Shown here: one piece after another, positions 1-7,065 of the stretch
Numbering within the stretch: the stretch's first letter is position 1
How the letters are laid out: every line of letters begins with the position of its first letter
Source: Bacteroidales bacterium
Lineage (GTDB): Bacteria > Bacteroidota > Bacteroidia > Bacteroidales > UBA932
Direction of reading: 5' to 3'
NCBI GenBank assembly: GCA_016283985.1
Contig: JAEENZ010000073.1
Span: forward strand, 1-12,826
Length of the DNA stretch: 12,826 nt
Program-made: the position numbers and the translations under genes
The notes under the pieces: model-generated
The model's input: the letters and a program-made list of their open reading frames with translations, nothing else
The model's database searches: none
Told to the model about the DNA's origin: nothing

Positions 1-1
1 C

Positions 2-2014
2 GTCCGCGACCGTAACACCGGCATCTGGCGCAGCATCTCCCTCTACTCCACCGGCGGCATGACCGTCAGGAATCCGTTCGTGCGCTCCACCCTGGCGCAT
101 CCCGACTACGACGCGGCCGACCTGACTGTGAGCGTGGAGGTCGGAAGCCGATACGTGGACAGCCCCAAGACGCACAAGGCCAGGGTTCTGGGAGAGATAA
201 CGGAACCCGGCGGCAAGGCCGTCGCCCGCTTCGAGAAGACAGTGGAACTCTACCGCGAAGAGGTGAAGGAAGTGACCTTCTCCCCGAAGGGATTCCGCAG
301 CCTGCACATCGACAACCCGCAGCTCTGGTGGCCCCTCGGCAAGGGCGAGCATCCTCTTTACTCCCTGAAAATCAGCGTGTTCGACGATGATATCCTGAGC
401 GACGAGCTCACCACCACCTTCGGCATCCGCGAGGTCATCGCCACCCGCGAGACTCCGGACGAAAGCAAACTCTTCGTGGTGAACGGCAAACCCATCTTCG
501 TACGCGGGTCGAACTGGATTCCGGAGGCGATGTTGAAGGACAGCGACAAGCGTATGGCGGCGGTGCTGCGTATGAGCGCGCAGTGCGGATTTAACCTCCT
601 GCGTCTCTGGGGCGGCGGAATCGTGGAAAGCGACTACTTCCATCAGCTCTGCGACGAGTACGGATTCATGGTTTGGGAGGAGTTCTTCATGACGGGCGAC
701 ACCCGCCATCCTCACGACGTGGCCACCTATTTCGCCAACGTGGAATCCAGCGTAAAGAGGGTGAGGAATCACCCCTGCGTGGTGTTCTACGTGGCCTCGA
801 ACGAGAGTACCGAGGTGAGCGGCACGCGCGAACTCATAGAGAAACTGGACGGCACGCGACCGTGGCAGCAGCAGAGCGAATGCGATGGCATCCACGACGG
901 CAGCCCGTACGTGCAGGTGAACCCGATGTTACATTATCTGGATAAGGCATCCCCCCGCGGCAGCCGCGTGAACGGTTTCAATCCGGAGTACGGTTTCACC
1001 GGAATGCCGCACTGGACATCGCTGCAAAGGTTCCTGAGGCCGGAGGAGATCTGGCCGATGAACCAGTATGTGTGGGACTATCTGGACGGCAGCGGTTTCG
1101 GAAAGGTAACCACCACGGTGAAGGCCCTGGCGGACAACTACGGGGAATCCAAGAACATCAAGGAATACGGATGGCGGACCCAGTTGCTGAGCGCGATGAA
1201 CTCGAAGGCCATCTGGGACGTGTGGAATTACAACAAGCTGGGCTATGGCGACCGCTTCTGCTCCGGCACCCTGTTCTGGAGCCACGCCAGCCCCATCCCC
1301 ATGATAAAGAATCACATGTGGGACTGGTATCTGATCCCAACCGCGTCGCTCTTCCACACCATGCATGCGCTGGAGCCGGTGCACGTAATGTACGATTATG
1401 AGAAGAACACCGTTTCGGTGTATAACGACCGCCTTACGGCGCTTTCGAACCTGACGGTGGTGGCGAAACTGTTCGATCTGAACAGCAAGAGCCTGGCCAC
1501 CTGGACGGTGCACGGAGTGAACGTGAAGGCGGATGGAGTGGCCTGCGACGCACTTTCGTTGAGGTTGCCGGACAAGCTGACGCCCGTGCATTTCCTGGCG
1601 CTGGAGTTGCGGGATGCCAAGGGCAAGCTGCTGAGCGAGAATTTCTACTGGCGCTCGACGGCACGCTATCATGAGGGTGCCCTGACGGGGCCCTGCGCAT
1701 CCGGGTTCGAGAAGCTGGCGTCGATGCCTGCGGCCAAGGTGAAGAGTTCGCTGAAGAAGCGTTCGGATGCGGAGAACCTGTATTTCGATGTGACGCTGAA
1801 GAATGGTTCGGGGAAGATTGCGTTCTTCAACGAGGTGTTGCTGCTGGGTGATGATGGCCTGCCTGTGCCGTATACGTTCTATTCTGATAACTATTTTACC
1901 CTGCTTCCCGGTGCTTCCAAGACGGTTACGCTGGAAATCGCACGCGCCGATGCGCCTGCGAAACCGGTGATCCATGTAGAAGGGTGGAATGTATCAGAAG
2001 TAACGATCAAATAG
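2..2014 (+). CDS. Glycoside hydrolase family 2 protein, beta-mannosidase / exo-beta-glucosaminidase type (5'-truncated)
   Basis: A retaining GH2 enzyme that probably removes beta-linked mannose or glucosamine-type residues from glycans. The frame is open from base 2, and the residues before the first ATG (base 59) still match the family (NTGIWRSISLYSTGG), so the gene starts outside the window and the N-terminal sugar-binding domain is mostly missing. Counting from the Met at 59: an Ig-like domain to about residue 125, then the TIM barrel beginning at NGKPIFVRGSNWIPEAM (142-158). The acid/base candidate is Asn248-Glu249 (VASNES) and the nucleophile candidate is Glu310 (FNPEYGF). The C-terminal part near 590-650 (SDNYFTLLPG) resembles the Ig-fold of exo-beta-glucosaminidases. 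About 670 residues are visible; relatives are usually 850 or more. The stop overlaps the convergent HD gene by 21 nt. Substrate specificity cannot be fixed from the sequence, and any signal peptide lies outside the window. Confidence 0.9.
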   Translation, partial: VRDRNTGIWRSISLYSTGGMTVRNPFVRSTLAHPDYDAADLTVSVEVGSRYVDSPKTHKARVLGEITEPGGKAVARFEKTVELYREEVKEVTFSPKGFRSLHIDNPQLWWPLGKGEHPLYSLKISVFDDDILSDELTTTFGIREVIATRETPDESKLFVVNGKPIFVRGSNWIPEAMLKDSDKRMAAVLRMSAQCGFNLLRLWGGGIVESDYFHQLCDEYGFMVWEEFFMTGDTRHPHDVATYFANVESSVKRVRNHPCVVFYVASNESTEVSGTRELIEKLDGTRPWQQQSECDGIHDGSPYVQVNPMLHYLDKASPRGSRVNGFNPEYGFTGMPHWTSLQRFLRPEEIWPMNQYVWDYLDGSGFGKVTTTVKALADNYGESKNIKEYGWRTQLLSAMNSKAIWDVWNYNKLGYGDRFCSGTLFWSHASPIPMIKNHMWDWYLIPTASLFHTMHALEPVHVMYDYEKNTVSVYNDRLTALSNLTVVAKLFDLNSKSLATWTVHGVNVKADGVACDALSLRLPDKLTPVHFLALELRDAKGKLLSENFYWRSTARYHEGALTGPCASGFEKLASMPAAKVKSSLKKRSDAENLYFDVTLKNGSGKIAFFNEVLLLGDDGLPVPYTFYSDNYFTLLPGASKTVTLEIARADAPAKPVIHVEGWNVSEVTIK

Positions 2015-2593
2015 CTCGCGGAGCCATCCCGGTTTCCGCAGATTCTGGCGGAATTCCTCGAGGCGGGCGGCGTTGGGGGATTCGGGAATCCAGAGCTTCA
2101 GGTAGCCGCCGTAATCGTACTTTTCTTTCAAATGCGCGCACATGCGATCCCAATGACCCTCGCGGTCCAGTTCCGGATAGTGCGAGAGGCCGTACTGGAT
2201 GGTGCGGCGTACGATGGTTTCACCGTCGATGATGCGGTCAGCTTCCGCTACGATGCGCCCGTAGATGCTGCGCGGTTCGTGGTCTGATGAGGCCCGGTGG
2301 TCTTCCGCCGCCTGCGCCATCGTTTCTATCTGCCCTTCGCTGAACCACTTGCGCAGGATCTGGTCTTCCCGGATGATGCGCCCGGACACCAGATGGTGCC
2401 TTTCGCGCCCCTCGATTAATCCTGTATCATGGTAAGCGGCAATGGCATAGACCATGTCGCGGTTAACATCGTAATAATCAGCGAGTTTCAAGCTTTGCTC
2501 AATCACCGTCCGGGCATGGTCTACCCGGTGCGCCTCGTCGAACGCAGCATACCGTGGGATGATTTCCGATTCTATATAGGTCTGAAGGTCCAT
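1994..2593 (-). CDS. HD-domain metal-dependent phosphohydrolase
   Basis: A small soluble HD-superfamily protein of about 199 residues, likely hydrolysing a phosphomonoester or nucleotide with bound divalent metal; the substrate is unknown. Metal-ligand motifs are visible in order: His26 (RVDHAR), His55-Asp56 (AAYHDTG), the EDHRASS motif at 97-103 and Asp119 (AEADRI). The start is uncertain. The frame opens at a GTG (2620), with ATGs at 2611 and 2593. I prefer 2593 (MDLQTYIESEIIPRY) because a TAnnTTTG -7 box at 2620-2627 would place transcription start near 2616, and an AAGAG lies just before this ATG. The gene is monocistronic as seen and overlaps the end of the GH2 gene tail-to-tail. There is no signal peptide or membrane segment, so it is cytoplasmic. 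Confidence 0.85.
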   Translation of the reverse strand: MDLQTYIESEIIPRYAAFDEAHRVDHARTVIEQSLKLADYYDVNRDMVYAIAAYHDTGLIEGRERHHLVSGRIIREDQILRKWFSEGQIETMAQAAEDHRASSDHEPRSIYGRIVAEADRIIDGETIVRRTIQYGLSHYPELDREGHWDRMCAHLKEKYDYGGYLKLWIPESPNAARLEEFRQNLRKPGWLRELFDRYF

Positions 2594-2619
2594 AATCTCT
2601 TGATTCGCCATATCAATCA

Positions 2620-2627
2620 CAAAAATA
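2620..2627 (-). promoter_or_regulatory. Candidate -7 promoter box for the HD gene
   Basis: Read on the minus strand this is TATTTTTG, an exact match to the Bacteroidetes -7 consensus TAnnTTTG. No TTTG lies 19-21 bases upstream, so it is only half of a promoter. If used, the transcript would start a few bases before the ATG at 2611, which favours the ATG at 2593 as the start codon. Confidence 0.35.
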
Positions 2628-2727
2628 GCAAAAACCTGTTAATCAAGCAGTATGCTATAGGCAAACATATAATTTGGTTTTTACCCCCATATAGGACTAC
2701 TGCAAATTGGAATGAATGAGGTATCTT

Positions 2728-2836
2728 GAAACAAAAAAAGGATGATTGCTCATCCTTTCCTTGTGGTAGTATAACGCATAGTCCACTAAAGAAAGTCGAT
2801 AGTCTTCTATTTTTCTGTGTCGTTATCGCACAAGCA
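2728..2836 (-). ncRNA. Putative small RNA of about 105 nt
   Basis: This interval lies between a consensus minus-strand promoter (2840-2871) and an intrinsic terminator (2733-2758), and holds no credible protein gene. The end points are estimated from the promoter and the terminator. It does not match an RNA family I recognise. Alternatively, it is the 5' leader of the HD gene, about 240 nt away, with the hairpin acting as an attenuator. Confidence 0.35.
2733..2758 (-). terminator. Intrinsic terminator, minus strand
   Basis: A 9-bp perfect stem (2737-2745 with 2750-2758) with a 4-base loop is followed on the minus strand by a run of seven T (complement of 2733-2739). The plus-strand side has no T-run, so it works leftwards only. 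No protein gene ends just before it, which suggests that it ends a short noncoding transcript or attenuates a leader of the HD gene. Confidence 0.6.
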
Positions 2837-2839
2837 CTG

Positions 2840-2871
2840 CAAATATAGTACATATTTAATTAACAAACAAA
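2840..2871 (-). promoter_or_regulatory. Bacteroidetes-type promoter reading left
   Basis: On the minus strand, TTTG (complement of 2868-2871) is followed after 20 bases by TATATTTG (complement of 2840-2847). Both boxes and the spacing fit the Bacteroides -33/-7 consensus. The -33 box overlaps the start codon of the plus-strand gene at 2871, so this promoter and that gene would interfere with each other. Confidence 0.5.
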
Positions 2872-3395
2872 TGTTTACTTCATCGGGAATAATAGCATCC
2901 GTTTTAAGTGCAATTGGGATAGAAGAAAATGCTTCTTCCGTGTATATTACATATTCATATGAAGACGGGAGGCATTTGCGCCTTCGTCTCTCCTGGCACG
3001 GATTATTTCTTCAGAATTACTTTAATAAGAACAAGGAATTACGTAAAGCCGATCCAAATGAGCCAAAACTTAACAAGGGGCAGAACCTTGCGATAACATT
3101 TGCTCCAAACGAAGATGAGTGTAAGGCAGAGGGAATACCATTCCCGTATAAAATCAAAAATGTAACAAAGGCAAAAACTGCATTTGGCAACAATGTCAAA
3201 CCCCAGTTCTCTGTAAGGCACATTTGTTATGAGACCTGGCAACTTACTGAAAATGAAGTACAATCAATCACGGCCGCGGTAGTCAACTGCGTAAGAACAG
3301 GTGATACGTTTGTAGATCCTTTGGGATCAATATCGGGAAAGGTAATGGAGTGGATAGATACGTCGAATCTTCCGCCAAAGAAAAAACAAAACTAA
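2871..3395 (+). CDS. Hypothetical protein, AT-rich, unrecognised
   Basis: A 174-residue protein that I do not recognise. The frame opens earlier (GTG at 2817), but the ATG at 2871 is preferred: it follows an AT-rich leader (TTTAATTAACAAACAA) typical of Bacteroidetes translation starts, and the extension shows no protein-like character. The protein appears soluble. It has a mildly hydrophobic N-terminus ([14 protein letters not shown]) that is too weak for a signal peptide, a charged Lys/Asn-rich middle, and a basic tail PPKKKQN. Base composition is much AT-richer than the flanking genes (about 38% GC over 2881-2940), which suggests acquisition from elsewhere. It ends tail-to-tail with lolD, overlapping by 4 nt. 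An imperfect -7 box (TATTTTTC, 2808-2815) lies upstream. Confidence 0.7.
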   Translation: MFTSSGIIASVLSAIGIEENASSVYITYSYEDGRHLRLRLSWHGLFLQNYFNKNKELRKADPNEPKLNKGQNLAITFAPNEDECKAEGIPFPYKIKNVTKAKTAFGNNVKPQFSVRHICYETWQLTENEVQSITAAVVNCVRTGDTFVDPLGSISGKVMEWIDTSNLPPKKKQN

Positions 3396-4057
3396 ACGAA
3401 CTGTCCGTCTTTCATGGTAAGCGAGCGGTCGCAAAGGGAGGCGAGAGCGGGGTCGTGGGTGACGATGATGATGGTCTGGCCAAGGCGGTCGCGCAGGGAG
3501 AAGAACAGGCGATGGATTTCTTCCTTGGTAGCGGAATCAAGGTTGCCGGTGGGCTCGTCGGCGAAGAGCACCGCGGGTTGGTTGACAAGGGCCCTGGCTA
3601 TGGCTACGCGCTGGGCCTCGCCACCGGAGAGTTCGGAGGGTTTATGGCAGGCGCGATCCCGAAGGCCAACTTCTTCAAGCAGGCTTTTGGCTGCTTCAGT
3701 GGCATCTTTCGCGTTGCGTCCGGCAATCAGGGCGGGAATCATCACGTTCTCCAGGGCGGTGAATTCCGGCAGGAGATGATGGAATTGGAAAACGAATCCT
3801 ATTTTGCGTCCACGGAAGGCGGAGAGCTCCCGGCTGCTAAGCGATAGGGGATTGGAGCCGTCTATCAGAAGGTCGCCGCCATCTGGGGTGGAAAGGGTGC
3901 CAAGTATTTGAAGGAGAGTGGTTTTACCTGCGCCGGACGCTCCGGTAATAGCCACCACTTCGCCTTTCTCCGCGCTGAAATCCACACCGCGCAATACTTG
4001 GAGGTCTCCGAAGGATTTTGTAATGCCGCTGGCTTGTATGATTGTGTTGCCTGTCAT
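3392..4057 (-). CDS. lolD: LolD-type ABC transporter ATP-binding protein
   Basis: ATPase subunit of a MacB/LolCDE-type ABC system, expected to drive release of lipoproteins from the inner membrane towards the outer membrane. In the 221-residue form the motifs are Walker A GASGAGKT (39-46), Q-loop Gln91 followed by [11 protein letters not shown], signature LSGGE (143-147), Walker B VLFADE (163-168) and the switch His201 (IIVTHD). The [11 protein letters not shown] segment is typical of LolD rather than of FtsE or MacB. The frame stays open as far as base 4201, but that extension runs antisense through the tRNA-Pro gene, so the start is either 4057 (MTGNTII, preferred) or 4072. No permease gene (lolC/lolE) is adjacent, so it is an orphan ATPase gene here. 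A -7 box lies at 4098-4105. Confidence 0.9.
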   Translation of the reverse strand: MTGNTIIQASGITKSFGDLQVLRGVDFSAEKGEVVAITGASGAGKTTLLQILGTLSTPDGGDLLIDGSNPLSLSSRELSAFRGRKIGFVFQFHHLLPEFTALENVMIPALIAGRNAKDATEAAKSLLEEVGLRDRACHKPSELSGGEAQRVAIARALVNQPAVLFADEPTGNLDSATKEEIHRLFFSLRDRLGQTIIIVTHDPALASLCDRSLTMKDGQFV

Positions 4058-4067
4058 TCCTTTTTCT

Positions 4068-4094
4068 GTCATTCTGAGCGAAGCGAAAGAATCT
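4068..4094. repeat. Dispersed-type hairpin repeat in the lolD leader
   Basis: This 27-base segment contains ATTCTGAGCGAAGCGAAAGAAT, spelled by arms ATTCT (4071-4075) and AGAAT (4088-4092) around GAGCGAAGCGAA. From memory, this sequence recurs between genes in many unrelated bacterial genomes. It lies in the 5' leader of lolD, and the alternative lolD start (4072) falls inside it. Copy number cannot be judged from a single window. Confidence 0.4.
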
Positions 4095-4097
4095 ACG

Positions 4098-4105
4098 CAA
4101 ATATA
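4098..4105 (-). promoter_or_regulatory. Candidate -7 box of the lolD promoter
   Basis: Minus-strand TATATTTG matches TAnnTTTG exactly. No clear -33 TTTG is visible 19-21 bases upstream. It overlaps the 17-nt palindrome at 4103-4119 by three bases, which it shares with the opposing tRNA promoter. Confidence 0.45.
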
Positions 4106-4116
4106 GCAAATTTTGC

Positions 4117-4124
4117 TATCTTTG
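4117..4124 (+). promoter_or_regulatory. -7 box of the tRNA-Pro promoter
   Basis: TATCTTTG, an exact TAnnTTTG match, followed by GCA and placed 9 bases before the mature tRNA. This is the usual arrangement for a Bacteroidetes tRNA gene. The first three bases lie in the perfect palindrome ATAGCAAA-T-TTTGCTAT (4103-4119). Confidence 0.65.
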
Positions 4125-4133
4125 CAGTCCATT

Positions 4134-4206
<73 letters not shown>

Positions 4207-4209
4207 CGT

Positions 4210-4244
4210 AAAGATTCCTTCATGTTGGGAGGAATCTTTTTTTT
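4210..4244 (+). terminator. Intrinsic terminator of tRNA-Pro
   Basis: A 10-bp stem (4210-4219 with 4230-4239) with a 10-base loop is followed by an unbroken T-run to 4244. It begins four bases after the tRNA, so it clearly belongs to that transcript and insulates the next gene. Confidence 0.9.
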
Positions 4245-4255
4245 GTAACAGGAAA

Positions 4256-4273
4256 ATGTTATATTTGTAACAT
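4256..4273 (+). promoter_or_regulatory. -7 box inside an inverted repeat, before the OmpA-like gene
   Basis: TATATTTG (4260-4267) matches TAnnTTTG and lies within the inverted repeat ATGTTA-tatttg-TAACAT (4256-4273). The start codon follows at 4277, so the transcript would have a leader of only a few bases. A second TGTAACA copy sits at 4244-4250. The dyad is a plausible operator, but no cognate regulator can be named. Confidence 0.45.
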
Positions 4274-4276
4274 CCG

Positions 4277-5365
4277 ATGAAAGCGTTACGGAAAATATTG
4301 GCCACGGTACTCCTGTTCAGCGCAGGGGCTGTTGCTTCGTGGGCGGCAGGGGAGAGCACGACCGTGAGGTTCCGTTTCGGAAAGGCCGAGGCAGACTTGA
4401 GTAAACTTGAGGCACTGCTGTCCGGCACGGACGCTTCGCGCATCGTCGGAGTTGAGGTCCGCGCCAGTTCGTCCCCCGACGGGCCGTACTGGGTAAACAA
4501 GACTCTTGCGCAGGACCGCTCCTCATATATTATAAATAAGGTAAAGGAACTTTGCCCTTCTCTTGGAGACGATGCCATCAAGAGTACAATCGTTGCTGAG
4601 GATTGGACCGGGGTTGCCGGATGGCTGCGCCGCTGCAACAAACCTTGGAAGGATGAAGCTCTCAAGATCGTTACCGAGGGAGAAGCTTCCACCAGGGAGG
4701 AGAAATTGCAGGACCTTTTCGCCGGAGAGGCCTGGGATGAGATGATGCGCAGCGCTTTCCCGGCTTTAAGAAGTGCCAGGGTCACCCTGGTACTGCAGGA
4801 TGCACGGCCGGAGTTGGTCGTGACGGAGGAACAGAAAGCGAAGGAAGACACCGTATCTAAAGCATCACTTGAGGTAAAGCTTACGCAGGTGCAAAGCAGC
4901 GGTAGCTCGATCCAAATCCTGTTCCCGGCGGGAATACGTTACGTAAGGCCGGAATATCAGGATAACCGCACTGCAATCGATATTTTGAAGGTGGTTGCCG
5001 AAGATGGCAAGCCTCTGACAATCCGTTCTTACGCTTCACCTGAAGGATCGCCCACTGCGAACGCCGCTCTCGCGAAGAACAGGGCGGAGTGTGTCCGCCA
5101 GTATCTGACCGGCGAACTCGGAGTTTCGGAAGACAGGATAACTGTGGAAAGTTGCGGTGAAGACTGGGCCGGGCTTGCCCGCGAAGCCGGGAAGAGTTAC
5201 GGCCGTGCCAACCGTGACGACGTGCTGAGCATTCTCTCGGACGACTCTCTTTCGGGCGGACAGAAGAAGGCTGCGATACGGGCTTTAGATGGGAACGCCA
5301 CCTGGCAGTATTTAATTACCAACCAGATGGCGATACTCCGCTCCGTTATCGTTTCCGTGGAGTAG
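4277..5365 (+). CDS. Exported protein with two OmpA-like modules
   Basis: A 362-residue protein with a signal peptide (MKALRKILATVLLFSAGAVASWAA), so periplasmic or outer-membrane associated. It contains two copies of a roughly 150-residue module. Copy 1 (about 28-173) has RFRFGKAEADLSKL, SSSPDG (64-69) and LRSARVTLVL. Copy 2 (about 200-362) has FPAGIRYVRPEYQDN, SYASPEG (251-257), N..L...R and LRSVIVSVE. The SPEG...N..L...R pattern resembles the core of OmpA-like peptidoglycan-binding domains. The same module occurs twice in the DUF3575 protein at 9973-11913, but here no C-terminal barrel follows. It may be an accessory of the same surface system although it is 4.6 kb away. It has its own promoter and ends 15 nt from the convergent receiver gene. 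The function is inferred from the domains only. Confidence 0.8.
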   Translation: MKALRKILATVLLFSAGAVASWAAGESTTVRFRFGKAEADLSKLEALLSGTDASRIVGVEVRASSSPDGPYWVNKTLAQDRSSYIINKVKELCPSLGDDAIKSTIVAEDWTGVAGWLRRCNKPWKDEALKIVTEGEASTREEKLQDLFAGEAWDEMMRSAFPALRSARVTLVLQDARPELVVTEEQKAKEDTVSKASLEVKLTQVQSSGSSIQILFPAGIRYVRPEYQDNRTAIDILKVVAEDGKPLTIRSYASPEGSPTANAALAKNRAECVRQYLTGELGVSEDRITVESCGEDWAGLAREAGKSYGRANRDDVLSILSDDSLSGGQKKAAIRALDGNATWQYLITNQMAILRSVIVSVE

Positions 5366-5380
5366 TTTCAAAAACTAATG

Positions 5381-5764
5381 TTACAAAAGCTGAAGCTGGG
5401 TTGCTACGCAATTGACCAGCTTTTCCATGATTATCGGCTTGGTAATGAAGTCGTTAGCTCCATACTGATAGCCCTTTACGATGTCGTCCGTAGAGTTTAA
5501 TGCCGATAAAATCACAACTCTGATTCCCGCAGTTTCGGGATTCTCACGCACCTGGCGCAACACCTCGAAACCATCTACCTCCGGCATCAGAAGATCCAGC
5601 AGAATGAGGTCCGGCTTCTCCTTTGCAATCTCTTCCAGCGCAACGCGACCATTGGCCGCCTTGCGTATGCGGAAGTTGAATTTGGACAGCATCTTCTCTA
5701 CAAGGAGCAGATTCAGCGGCACGTCATCGACGGCAAGCACGTTATATTTGGAGAAGTCTATCAT
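5381..5764 (-). CDS. Stand-alone response-regulator receiver protein
   Basis: A 127-residue CheY-like receiver with no output domain. The acidic pocket is Asp13-Asp14, the phosphoacceptor is Asp57 (LILLDLLMPEVDGFE), the switch Ser is at 87 (VVILSAL) and the conserved Lys is at 109 (FITKP), so all phosphorylation residues are intact. It should take phosphate from a histidine kinase, but none is encoded in the window. It is the third gene of the operon: its ATG overlaps the TGA of the membrane AraC gene (ATGA), so the two are probably translationally coupled. It may signal by protein contact, perhaps to the cytoplasmic side of the AraC regulator; that is inference. Confidence 0.95.
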   Translation of the reverse strand: MIDFSKYNVLAVDDVPLNLLLVEKMLSKFNFRIRKAANGRVALEEIAKEKPDLILLDLLMPEVDGFEVLRQVRENPETAGIRVVILSALNSTDDIVKGYQYGANDFITKPIIMEKLVNCVATQLQLL

Positions 5765-7065
5765 CTTTCTTTCGCCTGTCTGTCAATAGATGCTATCCAA
5801 ACCTTTGGTGTCATTCCCGTTACCTTCTTGAACGTGGTATTGAAGGATGACGCGCTCAGGAATCCACATTCCTGGGCTATCTCTTCCTGTCTTGCTTCTC
5901 GATGGGATATGATATACTGTTCTGCGTAGTCTACACGCAGGATATTGATGAGTTCGGGGAATCCAAGGTTGTAGGTGTTGTTCACCATCTTGGATACGTA
6001 TGTCTTGTTGGTATTAAGGCTTTCTGCTACGTCGTCCAAGCTTAGTCTTGGCTGCAGGAACACGTGTTGGTCCATCATCAGGTGCTGGAATCTGGATGCA
6101 AGACTGTCTTCGTCCCAGGAATTCGATACGGCGGAGAAAATCTTGTTGGCCAGCATCGGGGTATTCTCGTTCTTTTCTCCCGACCTCCAGGCATCTAAAT
6201 GCAGATTCTCGCCGATTTTCTCCTGAATACGCTTCAGGGCCTCTTCTTCAGCATCGTCCAACAGGTCATTCATCATGCTCTCTATCGTTTCTGCCTTGTT
6301 TTCTTTGTTGTAGTTGAAGCGCAGCAGGATTTTAAAGTCCTCTAAACTGACTATTGGCTGGTTGCCGAACAGGGCATTGAAGCCGAAGAAGAAGGCTGAA
6401 AACAATAGTAATGTGGCTGAAACCACAGCTATGAGCGTGCCGTTGCTGTACAGGTTTTCTCCGAATCCTATCCTGCCCGCCATAACCACCATTGGAATCA
6501 TTCCAACGCCAAGCTGCAGGCGGGACAAACCTATTTTCTTACCCTTGAAGATGAAGCTGAAGATTGAGCCGGGAATAAGCCGTTTCTGCCTCAGGGTCAT
6601 GATTACGAACAGGAGAAGGTACACGAGCTCGGCCCCAAGAACCACATTATAGATGTCTTCCGTGACCAGGTGGAACATTTTGTGGACCTCGTCATTCGAT
6701 ACTATCTCAAACCCTATTATGAATAGAAGGAGCCCTCCGGTAAACAAGGCTACTGGCATTATGACCCAGAGATGTCTCCCCGGATTATTATTTTTTGCAG
6801 AATGCATCAGTCGGTGCAGATATGTGACCAGCAGCGGCACAATGCTGGGCCCCGCCAGCATTCCAATCAGGGTGGTAATGACATAAAGCATGGATCCATG
6901 CTCGGAAAGGGCGTGGCAGGCTTCAGCAAAAATATACAGTCCACAAGCCAGGAACAGCGGTACGAAAATATTGAAAGTGTCTGTTTTGGAAGCAACCAGA
7001 CAATGGACAAGCACCCAGAACAGACAAACCGCAACCGGCAGGAACAGATACAGCGTCAATACCAT
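5761..7065 (-). CDS. Membrane-bound AraC-family transcriptional regulator (copy 1)
   Basis: A 434-residue regulator anchored in the inner membrane. The N-terminal half has about seven hydrophobic segments (near 3-25, 32-50, 61-83, 99-119, 140-158, 187-200 and 210-233). A charged cytoplasmic linker follows (about 240-330), then a C-terminal AraC-type double helix-turn-helix (about 337-427) with LSLDDVAESLNTNKTYVSKM and the family signature ASSFNTTFKKVTGMTPKVW. It should bind DNA and respond to a membrane or periplasmic cue. The frame could begin at a TTG (7068), but the ATG at 7065 is preferred: it shares a base with the stop of the upstream fimbrillin-like gene (TGATG). It is a clear paralogue of the gene at 8291-9568. 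The likely target is the adjacent fimbrial operon, by context only. Confidence 0.92.
   Translation of the reverse strand: MVLTLYLFLPVAVCLFWVLVHCLVASKTDTFNIFVPLFLACGLYIFAEACHALSEHGSMLYVITTLIGMLAGPSIVPLLVTYLHRLMHSAKNNNPGRHLWVIMPVALFTGGLLLFIIGFEIVSNDEVHKMFHLVTEDIYNVVLGAELVYLLLFVIMTLRQKRLIPGSIFSFIFKGKKIGLSRLQLGVGMIPMVVMAGRIGFGENLYSNGTLIAVVSATLLLFSAFFFGFNALFGNQPIVSLEDFKILLRFNYNKENKAETIESMMNDLLDDAEEEALKRIQEKIGENLHLDAWRSGEKNENTPMLANKIFSAVSNSWDEDSLASRFQHLMMDQHVFLQPRLSLDDVAESLNTNKTYVSKMVNNTYNLGFPELINILRVDYAEQYIISHREARQEEIAQECGFLSASSFNTTFKKVTGMTPKVWIASIDRQAKER

Noticed and set aside
929..1975. Long open frame (348 codons) antisense to the GH2 gene
   Set aside because: It is rich in Arg, His and Gln with no recognisable domain, lies wholly within a well-supported GH2 gene, and is expected from GC-rich codon use on the other strand.
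2617..2853. Small minus-strand ORF (78 codons) between the HD gene and the AT-rich gene
   Set aside because: It begins upstream of the predicted promoter start, contains the terminator hairpin, and has a composition expected of translated AT-rich noncoding DNA.
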